Assembly: GCF_039541915.1 (NCBI RefSeq)
Contig: NZ_BAABHD010000022.1
Coordinates: forward strand, 372,001-436,000
DNA length: 64,000 nt
Source: Nibrella saemangeumensis
GTDB lineage: Bacteria > Bacteroidota > Bacteroidia > Cytophagales > Spirosomataceae
Direction of reading: 5' to 3'
Below, piece after piece: positions 28,701 through 37,900 of the stretch. Position 1 is the stretch's first letter, and each line of letters opens with the position of its first letter. The translations under genes were made by a program, and so were the position numbers. The notes under the pieces are model-generated. The model was not told where the DNA came from and did not search any database. It saw only the letters and a list, made by a program, of their open reading frames with translations.

Positions 28701-29932
28701 CCGGCGGGCATGTGTACTGTCAGTTGAAGACACCTGAGCGCTGGCAGCCACTAAGCCCGCGTGGATACTACGAAGAACTTGTGCCAACAACCCATCTGGA
28801 TGGCCCCTGGATTCAGTTCAGCGTCAGTGATACCGGTCCCGGCATTGATCCGGTGAGTCTGCCCAGAATCTTTGACCGGTTTTACCAGACGGAGACTCAG
28901 GCCGGAGGGACAGGTATCGGTTTGGCGCTGGTGCGTGAACTGGTGGTGCTGATGCAGGGCGGATTGGCGGTTCGGAACCGCTCCGGTCAGGTCGGACAGG
29001 GAGCCGAGTTCGTGATCAGCTTACCGTTCACCCGTCAGGCTGACCCGGCTACGCATGGCCCAGGCGAAGGCCTGTTACCCGCCCCCCGCCTGGTTGGCTC
29101 AACCCGTAACGATTGGGCGGACCCTGATCGGGAAGTGGTCGGCCATCAGCCTGTCTTGCTGCTGGTAGAAGACAACAACGACGTAGCGGACTACATTTAT
29201 TCCTGTGTGCAGGCCGATTACCACGTAATCCGGGCCGAAAACGGACAGGCGGGTATTGACCTGGCGCTGGAGAAGGTACCGGACCTGATTCTGAGCGACG
29301 TGATGATGCCCGTGAAAGATGGCTTTGCTTTATGTGATACATTGAAAAATGATGAGCGGACCAGCCATATTCCCATCGTGCTGCTGACGGCCCGGGCGGC
29401 TGTCAGTGACCGGATTGCCGGTTTACGGCGGGGGGCGGATGCCTATCTGGTAAAGCCGTTTGAGCGGGAAGAGTTACTGGTGACGCTGACTAATATGCTT
29501 CAGACCCGGCAGCGGCTCCAGTCGTATTTCAGTCAATTGGCGCTGGGCCGCAGCCGGCTGGGTATGGCTGCGCCAGGGCCGGATCCGGCGGATGCGGACC
29601 AGGCCCTGGAAGACCAGTTTTTGGTCAATCTCCGAACGACCCTGGAAACTCATTTTACAGATCCTGACTTTTCCATCGATACCCTCTGCCAGTTAGTGGG
29701 GATGAGCCGCCCAGTCCTGAATCAGAAACTAACGGCCCTGACCGGCATGTCAATCAGCCGGTATCTTCGTTCACTGCGACTGCACAGAGCAAAGGAATTA
29801 TTGGCGGCCTCCGACATGAACATTTCGCAGGTAGCCTACGCTGTCGGTTTTGAAGATCCCAAATACTTTAGCCGCCTGTTCTCGGAGGAGTTCGGCATAG
29901 CGCCCGGTACTTTCCGGCTTTCGACTAAATAG
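25709..29932 (+). CDS. Hybrid two-component system (HTCS) sensor-regulator, third paralogue
   Basis: The protein has up to 1407 residues: a signal/anchor (AVKIFIFSVVLLMGLCTLATAQ), a periplasmic propeller region (about 55-690), a Y_Y_Y domain (about 710-790), a membrane segment (about 793-812), a coiled coil (about 815-865) and a kinase with His873 (ISHEFRTPL). The ATPase carries NLLANALKF, DTGPGID and GTGIGLAL. The receiver has Asp1197 (SDVMMP) and Lys1249. An AraC-type helix-turn-helix closes the protein. No ATG exists before the signal peptide. TTG 25709 is the farthest start and TTG 25784 would give a more ordinary 25-residue signal. It diverges from the other two HTCS genes and reads in the same direction as its likely target at 30098. 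Confidence 0.92.
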   Translation: MSLEKILKVCLFCVSLKLFFTLGLLLRFAVKIFIFSVVLLMGLCTLATAQSYTASVKHYGPEQGLAHREVNAILQDRQGFMWFGTRFGLNRFDGQKFRVYTKAKNELDFDDVQSIAQDADGILWLMGSHDESKISLFNPLTGTAISFAEKFKKKLSPTAYNFPSRLFGSDSGSIFFATYQPAALVSYHPKSGLRSVSLPQFKTLTVERVTARNTVWAIANDNILVELTPDGRVLHQFSHPQSVVRVCYGQRNAGIDLFYFTYGSASRPESFFSVDEQGNRRELPYSFLKSLAQYLLPVCYAYDTNGLVWDGIHLRDIQKGTLLDITPQTGGESITNRSFFRDRQGRFWLGTSFGIYQVKLTRNHFQRLFYEPSNQGEKVAAVRGIQVIGDEVYANLEKLGLYRSSRSGGPVQSIYQQNVFAFAYGLGQPYPGKLVAGIRNQLLQVNLASRSATEIVLPKGLSLWTFYPVNQEQFLIGGRLGLWLFQTRDNQVVTFTRYNQFSELAQAHVLHIGADRQGAIWVCANTGLYTLDPAKGVTARYWSGGKGQFFLPADDYQHIYQDKQQVYWLATANSGLIRWDRRQHQYRQFRRSEGLSNDNIYAVYPAQGHLWLSSDFGLMQFDPLRLTTRTYFVEDGITHNEFNRIAHYQDERGRIYFGGLNGVTAFDPRDFQGEKPVEGAPLRITSFRQYDPATKTILDKTEEVINTNTLTIEPDDRSSVLDFALLNYSSAEKNIYTYRFTDVDTNWTYQSEPSLRLSNLPYGQHQLLIKAQAANGQWSANTLAITLLVERPFYLRLWFLLVLALLAGAGIRWRIWRQKLKQVRLETEIRQATARIEQDKQTIAQDKEIIAGQASDLLRLNETKSRFFANISHEFRTPLTVILGMATELRKKPDQGPRTVEQLAGLIERNGTNLLRLINQILDLSKLEAGEMHLHPVRADLIGFIRYVGESFHSMAKDRDIQLHFLFEEDQVDADFDQEKLQHIIANLLANALKFIPAGGHVYCQLKTPERWQPLSPRGYYEELVPTTHLDGPWIQFSVSDTGPGIDPVSLPRIFDRFYQTETQAGGTGIGLALVRELVVLMQGGLAVRNRSGQVGQGAEFVISLPFTRQADPATHGPGEGLLPAPRLVGSTRNDWADPDREVVGHQPVLLLVEDNNDVADYIYSCVQADYHVIRAENGQAGIDLALEKVPDLILSDVMMPVKDGFALCDTLKNDERTSHIPIVLLTARAAVSDRIAGLRRGADAYLVKPFEREELLVTLTNMLQTRQRLQSYFSQLALGRSRLGMAAPGPDPADADQALEDQFLVNLRTTLETHFTDPDFSIDTLCQLVGMSRPVLNQKLTALTGMSISRYLRSLRLHRAKELLAASDMNISQVAYAVGFEDPKYFSRLFSEEFGIAPGTFRLSTK

Positions 29933-29960
29933 GAAAAAAAACACTCCGGGAGGCCATTTT

Positions 29961-30029
29961 TCCACCATCCTGTCTATTTCTCCACCATGTTCTAACCGGT
30001 TCTCCACCTTTTTGCTGAAGATCTCCACC
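29961..30029 (+). promoter_or_regulatory. Putative HTCS operator: four TCCACC direct repeats about 21 bp apart
   Basis: TCCACC begins at 29961, 29981, 30003 and 30024 (spacings 20, 22 and 21), each preceded by a T-rich TTT, TTC, TTC or ATC. A partial copy, TCTAACC, lies midway at 29991. The array fills the gap between the third HTCS (stop 29932) and the T9SS gene (ATG 30098). The sequence differs from the GAAC arrays at 3265 and 11780, but the two-turn spacing is the same. Binding by the upstream HTCS is inferred. Confidence 0.58.
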
Positions 30030-30097
30030 TGGTTTATAGGTGAATACGGGTAAAATTGCCTTGCTATTGTAAGGTATTTTTTAACTAAATGTAACGT

Positions 30098-33007
30098 ATG
30101 AATTTGAACGCTACTCTTTTACGCGGGCTACTCTTTTTAACCTGTTGCTGTATAAGTGTGACAGCAGTTTGGGCAACCACCTTTCCTGTCACCACTACGG
30201 CTAATACTGGTCCCGGTTCACTGCGGCAGGCAATCTTAGATGCCAATGCCGACAATACGGCCACCGCCGACAACCCGCATGTAATTAACATTACCAGCAC
30301 GGGGACCATTACACTGGAAAAGCCGTTTCTGGTGCTCACCAACCACATTACCATTCAGGGGCCGGGCCAGACCAGCCTGACGATTAGCGGGGCTAATGCC
30401 ACCCGTATTTTCTGGCTTCAGAACGGAACCATCACCATCAGGGATGTAACCATGGCCGATGGCCTGGCCAAAGGTGGCGACGGTGGGGGTGGCGGTATGG
30501 GCGCGGGCGGAGCCATCTTCATGCACGAGGGACGGGAAGGAGGCAGCGGTTCGCTTAGTGTCAAATTGATTAATGTTACCCTGAACAATAACAAAGCGGT
30601 GGGCGGAACAGCCATCAGTAGTTCGGATGGTTACGGGCCTGGTGGCGGTATGGGCGGAGACGGTGTCCGCTCAGGCGGTGGTGGCGTTTTAGGCATGGGT
30701 GGCGGGGGTGGGGGGGGAAGCGTAGAAGATGCTTCCAATTCGGCGCCTGGCGGCAACGGGGGCATCCCTATCTTTGGCAATGGTGGCTGGTACGGCAGTG
30801 GAGCCGGCGGTTTTGGTGGGGGCGGTGGCAACGGATTGCAGGCACGGTCTGTGGAAACAAGTGCACCTAGTGGCGGAGCCGGTGGTTTTGGCGGGGGCGG
30901 TGGCGAGGGGGGTATTGGCTACTATGAGTATTTTATGGGTAACCTCATCCTCCATAAACCAAATGGAGCGGGCGGAATTGGCGGCTTTGGCGGGGGTGGT
31001 GGTAATTCTCCGGGCCTACATGCCACCGCCGGCGGCCGTGGGGGTTTCGGCGGTGGTGGCGGTTATCCTTACGGCAGTGCAGGCTTCGGCGGTGGCGAAG
31101 GAGGGGGGAGATCTGACGGACGCTTTGAGGATGTATCCGGCGGGGGCGGTATGGGCGCGGGCGGAGCCATTTTTGTTGCCAGTGGTGCCCTTCAACTCGT
31201 CAATGTTAGCTTTACGGGCAACACTGCTATAGCTGAATACAATCCTTACGGAGGTGGTGGCAGCGCCTTTGGCGGTGCTATCTTTATTTTCAATAAAGCC
31301 GATAACTACGGGTATCCTGCGCCGGGTACCACTAATGATCCCACCGTATCAGGCTGCAATTTTACCTTCACCAACAATGAAGCACGGGAGGGATATCAGA
31401 CTAAATCAGATAATACGTACGGCACGATCAGTGGTTATACCGGAAGCGCTATCACACAGCAACCCCTCAGCGGTACCGCCATCTGTCCGGGAGGAAGTGC
31501 TACCACTTCCGTCAGTGTAGAGGGGACCGGCCCATTCAGTTACCAATGGTATAAAGACGGACAGAACCTGGGAGCCGCCCAGCGTACGGCAACCCTGTCG
31601 CTGACGAACCTGCAGGCCAGTCAGGCCGGGAGCTATTCCGTGGTTATAACCGGTGAGTGTACCAGTTTAACCTCTACCGCTTTTAGCCTGACGGTCAATT
31701 CGGCTCCCGTACCAACCCTGTCTGTTAGCGGCACACTGACTTGCGCCCAGACCAGCGTGACTTTAACCGTAGGTGGGGGGAGTTCCTACCAATTCAGCGG
31801 CCAGGGCATTCTCAACCAGAATAGCAGTTCGGGTGAAGCGGTCGTTAATGCAACAGGTACTTACTCGGTAACGGTAACATCAGCCAATGGCTGCACGGCG
31901 GAGACAAGCGTTACCGTTAGTGAGGACATCACAGCCCCTCAGCCCCTCATCAATCCCAGCTCGTACACACTTTCCTGCGCCACGCCATCGGTAAGCCTGA
32001 CAGCCTCGGGTGGGGTGAGCTACCGCTGGGAGAATGGGAGTAGCAATCCTGTACGCACGGTGAGCAAGGCGGGTACCTACTCGGTAACGGTAACCTCGGC
32101 CAATGGCTGCCCGGCCGTGGCGAATGTCCAGATCAGTGGCAGTACGGCCCCGGCCAGTGCCTCCATTACGGCTTCCGCTATCTGGGTGAGCACCGGTCAG
32201 TCCGTAACCCTTACGGCCAGCGGAGGTACTTCATATCAGTGGAATACCGGAGGGCATGGCAACACCGTCACGGTGATACCGCCTACGGGTACTTCGGTCT
32301 ACTCAGTGACCGTCACCGATGCAGCCGGCTGTTCGGGCACGGCTTCCATCAGCATCACGGCCACCGAGCAAATCCAGGTAACCGGACCTGCCAGCTTGTG
32401 TGTAAAGACGTCTCCGCCGGCAAGAGACCAGGTTAGCCTGCCGCTAACAATGACGGTAATAGGGGCACCCGCAGCCTACGTGTATACCTGGTCGTACAAA
32501 ACGCCTAAATCGACCAAATATAAAGCGATCGAAGTGGGAGGGACCTCCATTGGGACGGTTGAAATGCTACCCGTAGCAGGCGAGCCTGAGCTGACTATCA
32601 AAGGAGCAAAGGGTAATCTCAATTCGTTGCAGGGCTATCGGGTTCGAATGACAGTTACCCTGGCGGGACAGATGGTTGGTAGTGCAGAGACGCTGCTGGA
32701 TGGCAGTTGTCCGGTAGGCAGCAGTAATAGTCGTCTAGGTGCACTCTCGGCAGAAACGGTTCAGGTCCTTATCTATCCGAATCCGGTAGCAGATCGGTTG
32801 CAGGTCGAGATACGCGGCCTCGGCCAGACCGCTAAGGTCGGCATCTTTGATCTGCAGGGTCGTCAGCAGGGCCAGTGGACAGTAGAGCCGGTCGAAGGGG
32901 CAGGACAACTGAACACCCCGTTATCAGACCTGCCCGGAGGGCTGTACCTGCTACAGGTCGAGACGGCCAATGGCGTGTTGCATCGCCAGCGCGTGCTCAA
33001 GCATTAG
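30098..33007 (+). CDS. Giant T9SS-secreted protein: glycine-rich beta-helix plus Ig-like repeats
   Basis: The 969-residue exported protein has a signal peptide ending TAVWA, an N-terminal beta-helix start (GPGSLRQAILDAN, typical of secreted beta-helix proteins), a very glycine-rich stretch (about 124-394, repeats of GGFGGGGG), an Ig-like domain (about 451-534, YQWYKDGQ), three GTYSVTVTSANGC-type repeats (about 534-757), a roughly 120-residue module beginning SLCVKT (about 758-880) shared with the protein at 40230-43874, and a T9SS type A sorting domain (IYPNPVAD to the end). It is probably controlled by the HTCS just upstream through the TCCACC array. A run of eight G lies at 30710-30717. Function unknown, perhaps adhesion or matrix. 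Confidence 0.85.
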   Translation: MNLNATLLRGLLFLTCCCISVTAVWATTFPVTTTANTGPGSLRQAILDANADNTATADNPHVINITSTGTITLEKPFLVLTNHITIQGPGQTSLTISGANATRIFWLQNGTITIRDVTMADGLAKGGDGGGGGMGAGGAIFMHEGREGGSGSLSVKLINVTLNNNKAVGGTAISSSDGYGPGGGMGGDGVRSGGGGVLGMGGGGGGGSVEDASNSAPGGNGGIPIFGNGGWYGSGAGGFGGGGGNGLQARSVETSAPSGGAGGFGGGGGEGGIGYYEYFMGNLILHKPNGAGGIGGFGGGGGNSPGLHATAGGRGGFGGGGGYPYGSAGFGGGEGGGRSDGRFEDVSGGGGMGAGGAIFVASGALQLVNVSFTGNTAIAEYNPYGGGGSAFGGAIFIFNKADNYGYPAPGTTNDPTVSGCNFTFTNNEAREGYQTKSDNTYGTISGYTGSAITQQPLSGTAICPGGSATTSVSVEGTGPFSYQWYKDGQNLGAAQRTATLSLTNLQASQAGSYSVVITGECTSLTSTAFSLTVNSAPVPTLSVSGTLTCAQTSVTLTVGGGSSYQFSGQGILNQNSSSGEAVVNATGTYSVTVTSANGCTAETSVTVSEDITAPQPLINPSSYTLSCATPSVSLTASGGVSYRWENGSSNPVRTVSKAGTYSVTVTSANGCPAVANVQISGSTAPASASITASAIWVSTGQSVTLTASGGTSYQWNTGGHGNTVTVIPPTGTSVYSVTVTDAAGCSGTASISITATEQIQVTGPASLCVKTSPPARDQVSLPLTMTVIGAPAAYVYTWSYKTPKSTKYKAIEVGGTSIGTVEMLPVAGEPELTIKGAKGNLNSLQGYRVRMTVTLAGQMVGSAETLLDGSCPVGSSNSRLGALSAETVQVLIYPNPVADRLQVEIRGLGQTAKVGIFDLQGRQQGQWTVEPVEGAGQLNTPLSDLPGGLYLLQVETANGVLHRQRVLKH

Positions 33008-33025
33008 TAAGTATAAAGTAAATAC

Positions 33026-33085
33026 ATTCACGAAGATAAGAGGCTGCTCTGCTGGTAAAGAGGGCAGCCTCTTATGTCGTGAATA
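33026..33085 (+). terminator. Rho-independent terminator
   Basis: A long hairpin pairs TTCACGA...ATAAGAGGCTGC with GCAGCCTCTTAT...TCGTGAA around a GGTAAAGA loop. It lies 18 bases after the T9SS gene stop and separates it from the sigma-factor operon. Confidence 0.85.
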
Positions 33086-33243
33086 ATCTTCTGGAATGTT
33101 GTCAACTCTGTTTTTGTACTGCAAGTAGAAGGAACTGACCTTTTTGTTTATACCTTAGCTATTCAGTATGGCGATAGCTCGTGCAGCTGTCGCTCATATA
33201 CACAGGCTATAGTCGTAACGACCAACCGCCATAGGTATGTGTC

Positions 33244-33840
33244 ATGAACAAGACGCCGGTTAACGATGCGGTGTGGGAGGCCTTTCAACAGGGCAGCGAA
33301 CCGGCGTTTCGGGCGTTGTATGTCGCGCATTACAAGTTACTGGTCAACTATGGCCGCCGGTTTGGGGCGGAAAATGCCCTGATCGAAGATGCCGTCCATG
33401 ACCTGTTTCTGGAACTATGGCACTACCGGCGCACCCTTACCAAACCACAATCCATTCAATCGTACCTCCTGAAGTCATTCCGCAACCGACTGCTAACCCA
33501 ACTGGCACAGCAATACCGTTTTCAGAGCAATGGTGAAGAAGACGCCGGCTTTGGTTTATTACCAGCTGAGCCTTCTGCCGAAGACCGGCTGATTGAAGCG
33601 GGGCTGAGCCATGAACAGCAGCTGCGGGTACAAAAAGCCATGGCGTTGCTGTCGCCCCGGCAGCAGGAAATCCTTTACCTTCGCTATTTCAGCGACTTCG
33701 ATTACGAGCAGATCTGCGCCGTTATGGGCATTACCTACCATACCGCCCGAACCCAGATGCATCAGGCGCTTACGGCACTGCGGAGACGCTTACAGGAAAA
33801 CTGGCTGGTCTGCCTTCTGCTGATGCTGACAGCTCAGTAG
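33244..33840 (+). CDS. ECF-type RNA polymerase sigma factor
   Basis: The 198-residue sigma-70 family protein of the Bacteroidota FecI-like group has region 2 at about 19-62 (FRALYVAHYKLLVNYG, DAVHDLFLELW) and region 4 at about 139-183 (RQQEILYLRYFSDFDYEQIC, helix-turn-helix ITYHTARTQMHQALTALRR). It starts at ATG 33244. A FecR anti-sigma gene follows, then susC and susD. In such sets the SusC-type receptor with an STN domain signals through FecR to release the sigma factor. It probably directs transcription of this operon or its own cluster. Confidence 0.94.
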   Translation: MNKTPVNDAVWEAFQQGSEPAFRALYVAHYKLLVNYGRRFGAENALIEDAVHDLFLELWHYRRTLTKPQSIQSYLLKSFRNRLLTQLAQQYRFQSNGEEDAGFGLLPAEPSAEDRLIEAGLSHEQQLRVQKAMALLSPRQQEILYLRYFSDFDYEQICAVMGITYHTARTQMHQALTALRRRLQENWLVCLLLMLTAQ

Positions 33841-33929
33841 GCTGAAGCTGGTTGCAGAAAAATTTTTTCTGCCGTCATACTACAAATCGTTGGCCGCTAT
33901 CTCTTATAGGCGATTATCATCTCTGCTGC

Positions 33930-34955
33930 ATGAAATCGCTGGACTACTATGCATCGTTAACTGCCGATGACCTGGCCGCCGAACCAGCGTTCCGGGTATG
34001 GGTTTTGTCGCCTACACCCGCTCTGAATCTGTTCTGGGAATCTGTCAAAGCCATCAATCCGGTCGGTATCGAGCGGGCTCGCCTGCTGGTATATGGATTA
34101 GAGATGGCCTGGGATGAGATGCCGGAGGAGGCTGCCGACGCTTCGTATACGCGGTTGCGTGAACGTTTGTCTGAACAGCCGCCTACCGTTCGGCCACTGT
34201 CGGCGACCCGGCCCTGGTTTTATCGGTACAGTTCCGTGGCTGCGGCCGTAGTGGTACTGCTGCTGGCCGGTGTAGGGGGGTGGCTGCTGAGCCGCCCGCC
34301 CGAAACGCTGACCTACCAGACTGCCTACGGGAAAATTCAGACGGTAACGCTGCCCGATGGTTCCGTGGTAACCCTCAACGGTAACTCGACCCTCCGCCTG
34401 ACCGACAATTGGGCAGCGCAGGGTCGCCGGGAGGTCAACCTCACCGGAGAGGCTTTCTTCGAGGTAAACAAACAGCCCAACGGCCAACGAATGACCTTTA
34501 TCGTTCATACCAGCACGATGGATGTGGTGGTGCTGGGAACCCGCTTCAGCGTAGCAACCCGCCGGAAAAAAACGCAGGTGGTTCTGCAGGAGGGTAAGGT
34601 GAAGCTGCAACTGGACCGCCAGCCCGACATTGTGATGCGCCCCGGCGATCTGGTTGAGGCCTCCGCCGGTCAGCAGACGATTCGCCACACCCGTGTCAAC
34701 GCCGACCGCTACATAGCCTGGCGGGCGAATCAGCTAATCTTTGACGACGAACCTTTACGCACCATCATCCAGCGGATGCAGGATCTGTACGGCCTGCAAA
34801 TTTCTGTGACTGATAGCTCCCTGCTCGACGAGCGCTTTACCGGGGTAACCCCCACTGACCAGCCGGATCTCCTGGTTCGCCTGCTGGCGGAGACATTTAA
34901 ATGCCAGGTTACCCGGCAGGGTAATGACATTGTATTTACGCCTATAACCAAGTAA
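33930..34955 (+). CDS. FecR-family anti-sigma factor
   Basis: The 341-residue inner-membrane regulator has a cytoplasmic N terminus, one membrane helix (SVAAAVVVLLLAGVGGWLL, about 98-117), a periplasmic FecR domain (TLPDGSVVTLNGNSTLRL, GEAFFEV, VVLGTRFSV, VVLQEGKVKL) and a C-terminal DUF4974-type domain (FDDEPLRTIIQRMQDLYG, FTGVTP). The frame is open from TTG 33852, but ATG 33930 gives the normal MKSLDYYASL start. It lies three bases upstream of the susC-type gene, so it is co-transcribed. It is predicted to hold the sigma factor encoded just upstream until the receptor is loaded. Confidence 0.93.
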   Translation: MKSLDYYASLTADDLAAEPAFRVWVLSPTPALNLFWESVKAINPVGIERARLLVYGLEMAWDEMPEEAADASYTRLRERLSEQPPTVRPLSATRPWFYRYSSVAAAVVVLLLAGVGGWLLSRPPETLTYQTAYGKIQTVTLPDGSVVTLNGNSTLRLTDNWAAQGRREVNLTGEAFFEVNKQPNGQRMTFIVHTSTMDVVVLGTRFSVATRRKKTQVVLQEGKVKLQLDRQPDIVMRPGDLVEASAGQQTIRHTRVNADRYIAWRANQLIFDDEPLRTIIQRMQDLYGLQISVTDSSLLDERFTGVTPTDQPDLLVRLLAETFKCQVTRQGNDIVFTPITK

Positions 34956-34958
34956 ACC

Positions 34959-37900
34959 ATGAAAAAAGTATTTCCTAACCTGATGGGTTTAGCCTTCTGC
35001 CTGAGTGTGGGGAGCCTGTGCTCCACCGCCGAAGCACAGGGGCTGGCATCATCGTCTTTGTACGCACAGGCACGCCCAGGGGCTGATCGTAACCAGCCTG
35101 ATAACAGCAGGGCCGGCCGCCCGGCCTCCAAAACCCTGAGTGACGTGCTGCGCGTTATGGAAAACCGGTACGGAATCCGGTTTGCCTTTCAGCGCAAAAC
35201 GGTTCAGGATAAAGTGGTGCGGATGCCGCTGCTGGCTTCCGCCGACCGGGATGCCGTGCTGCGATCGGTGCTAAAGCCACTGAACCTGACCTACCGGAAA
35301 GTGGATGAACAGTATTACGTTATTGTGGAAGCCGATGAAGAGAACAGCAAACCAGCGGCTCCGGTTACTCAATCGCCGGTATCGGACGAGCGGGTATTGC
35401 CGACGCGGCCGGTCAACGGCAACGAACTCCGGGAGAACAGCCTGGTCGCGTCTATGACACTGCGCCAACCGGTTGAAGAACTCCGGCAGGAGCGACGGAT
35501 TACCGGAAAAGTGACGGCGGACGAAAACGGCCAGGGCCTGCCCGGCGTCAGTGTGACCTTGAAAGGGACCAGCCGGGGAACTTCCACGGATGCCGACGGT
35601 AATTACGTGCTGAACGTTCCCAACGGGAGCATCGCCACCCTGGTATTCTCATTCATTGGTTATGCGTCGCAGGAGGTAACCCTTGGCAGCCAATCGACCA
35701 TCAACGTTACGCTGAAGGCATCCGACCAGACACTGGACGAGGTAGTGGTGGTGGGGTACGGTACGCAGCAACGGCGCGATGTAACAGGGTCAATTGCTTC
35801 GCTGAATACCCGCACCATCCGCGATCAGCCGGTGCCGAATATCGTTGAGGGGCTAACCGGGCGGATGCCGGGTGTCTTAATTCAGCAGAATACAGGTGCG
35901 CCGGGCAACAGCCCTTCCATCAAAATACGAGGGTTAGGCTCCATCAGTGCCGGCAACGGCCCTCTGGTTGTGATTGACGGGCAGCCCCTGGATTCGGGAT
36001 CGCTGACTAATGGCGGTGGGCTCAACCAGCTCAACCCCAACGATATTGAGAAAATCGATGTCCTGAAAGATGCATCGGCCACGGCTATTTACGGTTCGCG
36101 GGGTGCTAATGGCGTGGTTGTGGTAACTACCAGGCGGGGGAAGGCCGGACAGACCCGGCTAAACCTGGACTACTACACCGGTGTGCAGGAGGTAACCAAA
36201 AAGATGGATATTCTGAACGCCCAGCAGTTTGCGGAGTTTTCCAAAGAAGCGTTCAACAATGCTTATCTGGAGCGGGTATCGGGTGCTAAAATTGAAGACC
36301 CCAACAGCGCCCGTCCGGCTGGCCAGCGCTATCGCTATCCCCGTGGGGAGGTGGGCGGTATTAATTTTGATAACCCGTCCAGTCTGACTTCCTACGACTA
36401 TCAGGATATGATTTTCCGGAAAGCTCCGATTAGCAGCTATCAGCTTACAGCGTCGGGCGGCTCTGAGAAAGTGCAGTTTATGGTGTCTGGCAACTACCTG
36501 AGCCAAAAGGGTATTATTAAAAAATCAGGGCTGGATCGCTACACCGTCCGGACCAATGTCGACGCCCAGATGACCTCTTTTCTGCGCATGGGGGTTAGTC
36601 TGAGTCCTTCCATTTCGGTCGAGGACCGGGTAAATACCGATGGGCACTGGGCCAGCAATGGCGTCATCAACTCAGCCCTGAACCTGCCGCCCTTTATTCC
36701 CATTTATCAACCCGGAACTACGGTTTATAATTCTCAGGCTTTTTATGCCGCGCCGTACGACTGGCCGGGGATTACCAACCCTGTAGCCAACATCAACGAA
36801 GTAGATAACAAATTCCGCACCACCCGCTTGCTGGGTAATGCTTATATGGAACTGCAACTGCCCCTGAACATCCTGTATCGGGGTACCATAGGCGGAGATG
36901 TTCAGCACCAGCGGCAAAATAATTTCCTGACTTCGGCGCTGCCACTGAACCAGCTGCTGCCCCCGACCGTCAGCACCGGTCTGTCCAATACGTTCCAGAG
37001 CATGAACTGGGTAACCAACCACACGCTGACCTATAGCCGGCAACTTGCCGAGACGCACCGGATTGAAGTGCTGGCGGGTCTGGAGAGCCAGAAGAATGAC
37101 TTTGAGAGCAACCGGGTCAATGCCAACAACTTCCCGAACGATATTGTCCGGACCATCAACGCCGGCACCATCACCGGGGGCGCTTCTTTCCGGGATCAGT
37201 GGTCGCTGGCGTCTTATTTTGGCCGCGTAGCGTATTCGTTTCAGGACCGATATTTGTTCAATGCTTCGTTCCGGCGCGACGGCTCCTCGCGTTTCGGCCG
37301 CAACAACCGCTGGGGTACGTTCCCCTCGGCATCGGTCGGCTGGCGGGTATCTGAAGAACCTTTTCTGCGGAACAACCGGGTTGTCTCCGAGCTGAAACTG
37401 AAAGCCAGCTATGGGTTGTCGGGCAACAACGCCTTTACCAGTAATTACCCGGCTATCGGCCTGTTAGGCAGCGACAACTATGTGTTTGGGAATGTGCTGG
37501 CGAATGGCCTGGCGGTAAGCTCCATCGGCAACGATAACCTGACGTGGGAAAAAAGCCGCCAGACGGATATCGGTCTCGAACTGGGTATCCTGAACAACCG
37601 GGTTTTTCTGACCGCCGACTACTACAGCCGCATCACCACCGACCTGCTGCTGGCCGTGCAGGTACCGACACTGACGGGCTTCTCCTCGGCGGTGCGGAAC
37701 ATCGGTAAAGTAGAGAACAAAGGGATGGAGTTTGCGCTGAATACCCGGAACCTGACCGGTGCCTTTACCTGGTCAACAGACCTGAATATCTCGTTTAACC
37801 GCAATAAAGTCCTGGCACTCGGACCTACCGGCGACCCGATCCGCAGCGGCACCGGCGTGGGCGAAACCAACATTACCGTTATCGGCCAGCCGCTCGGTAG

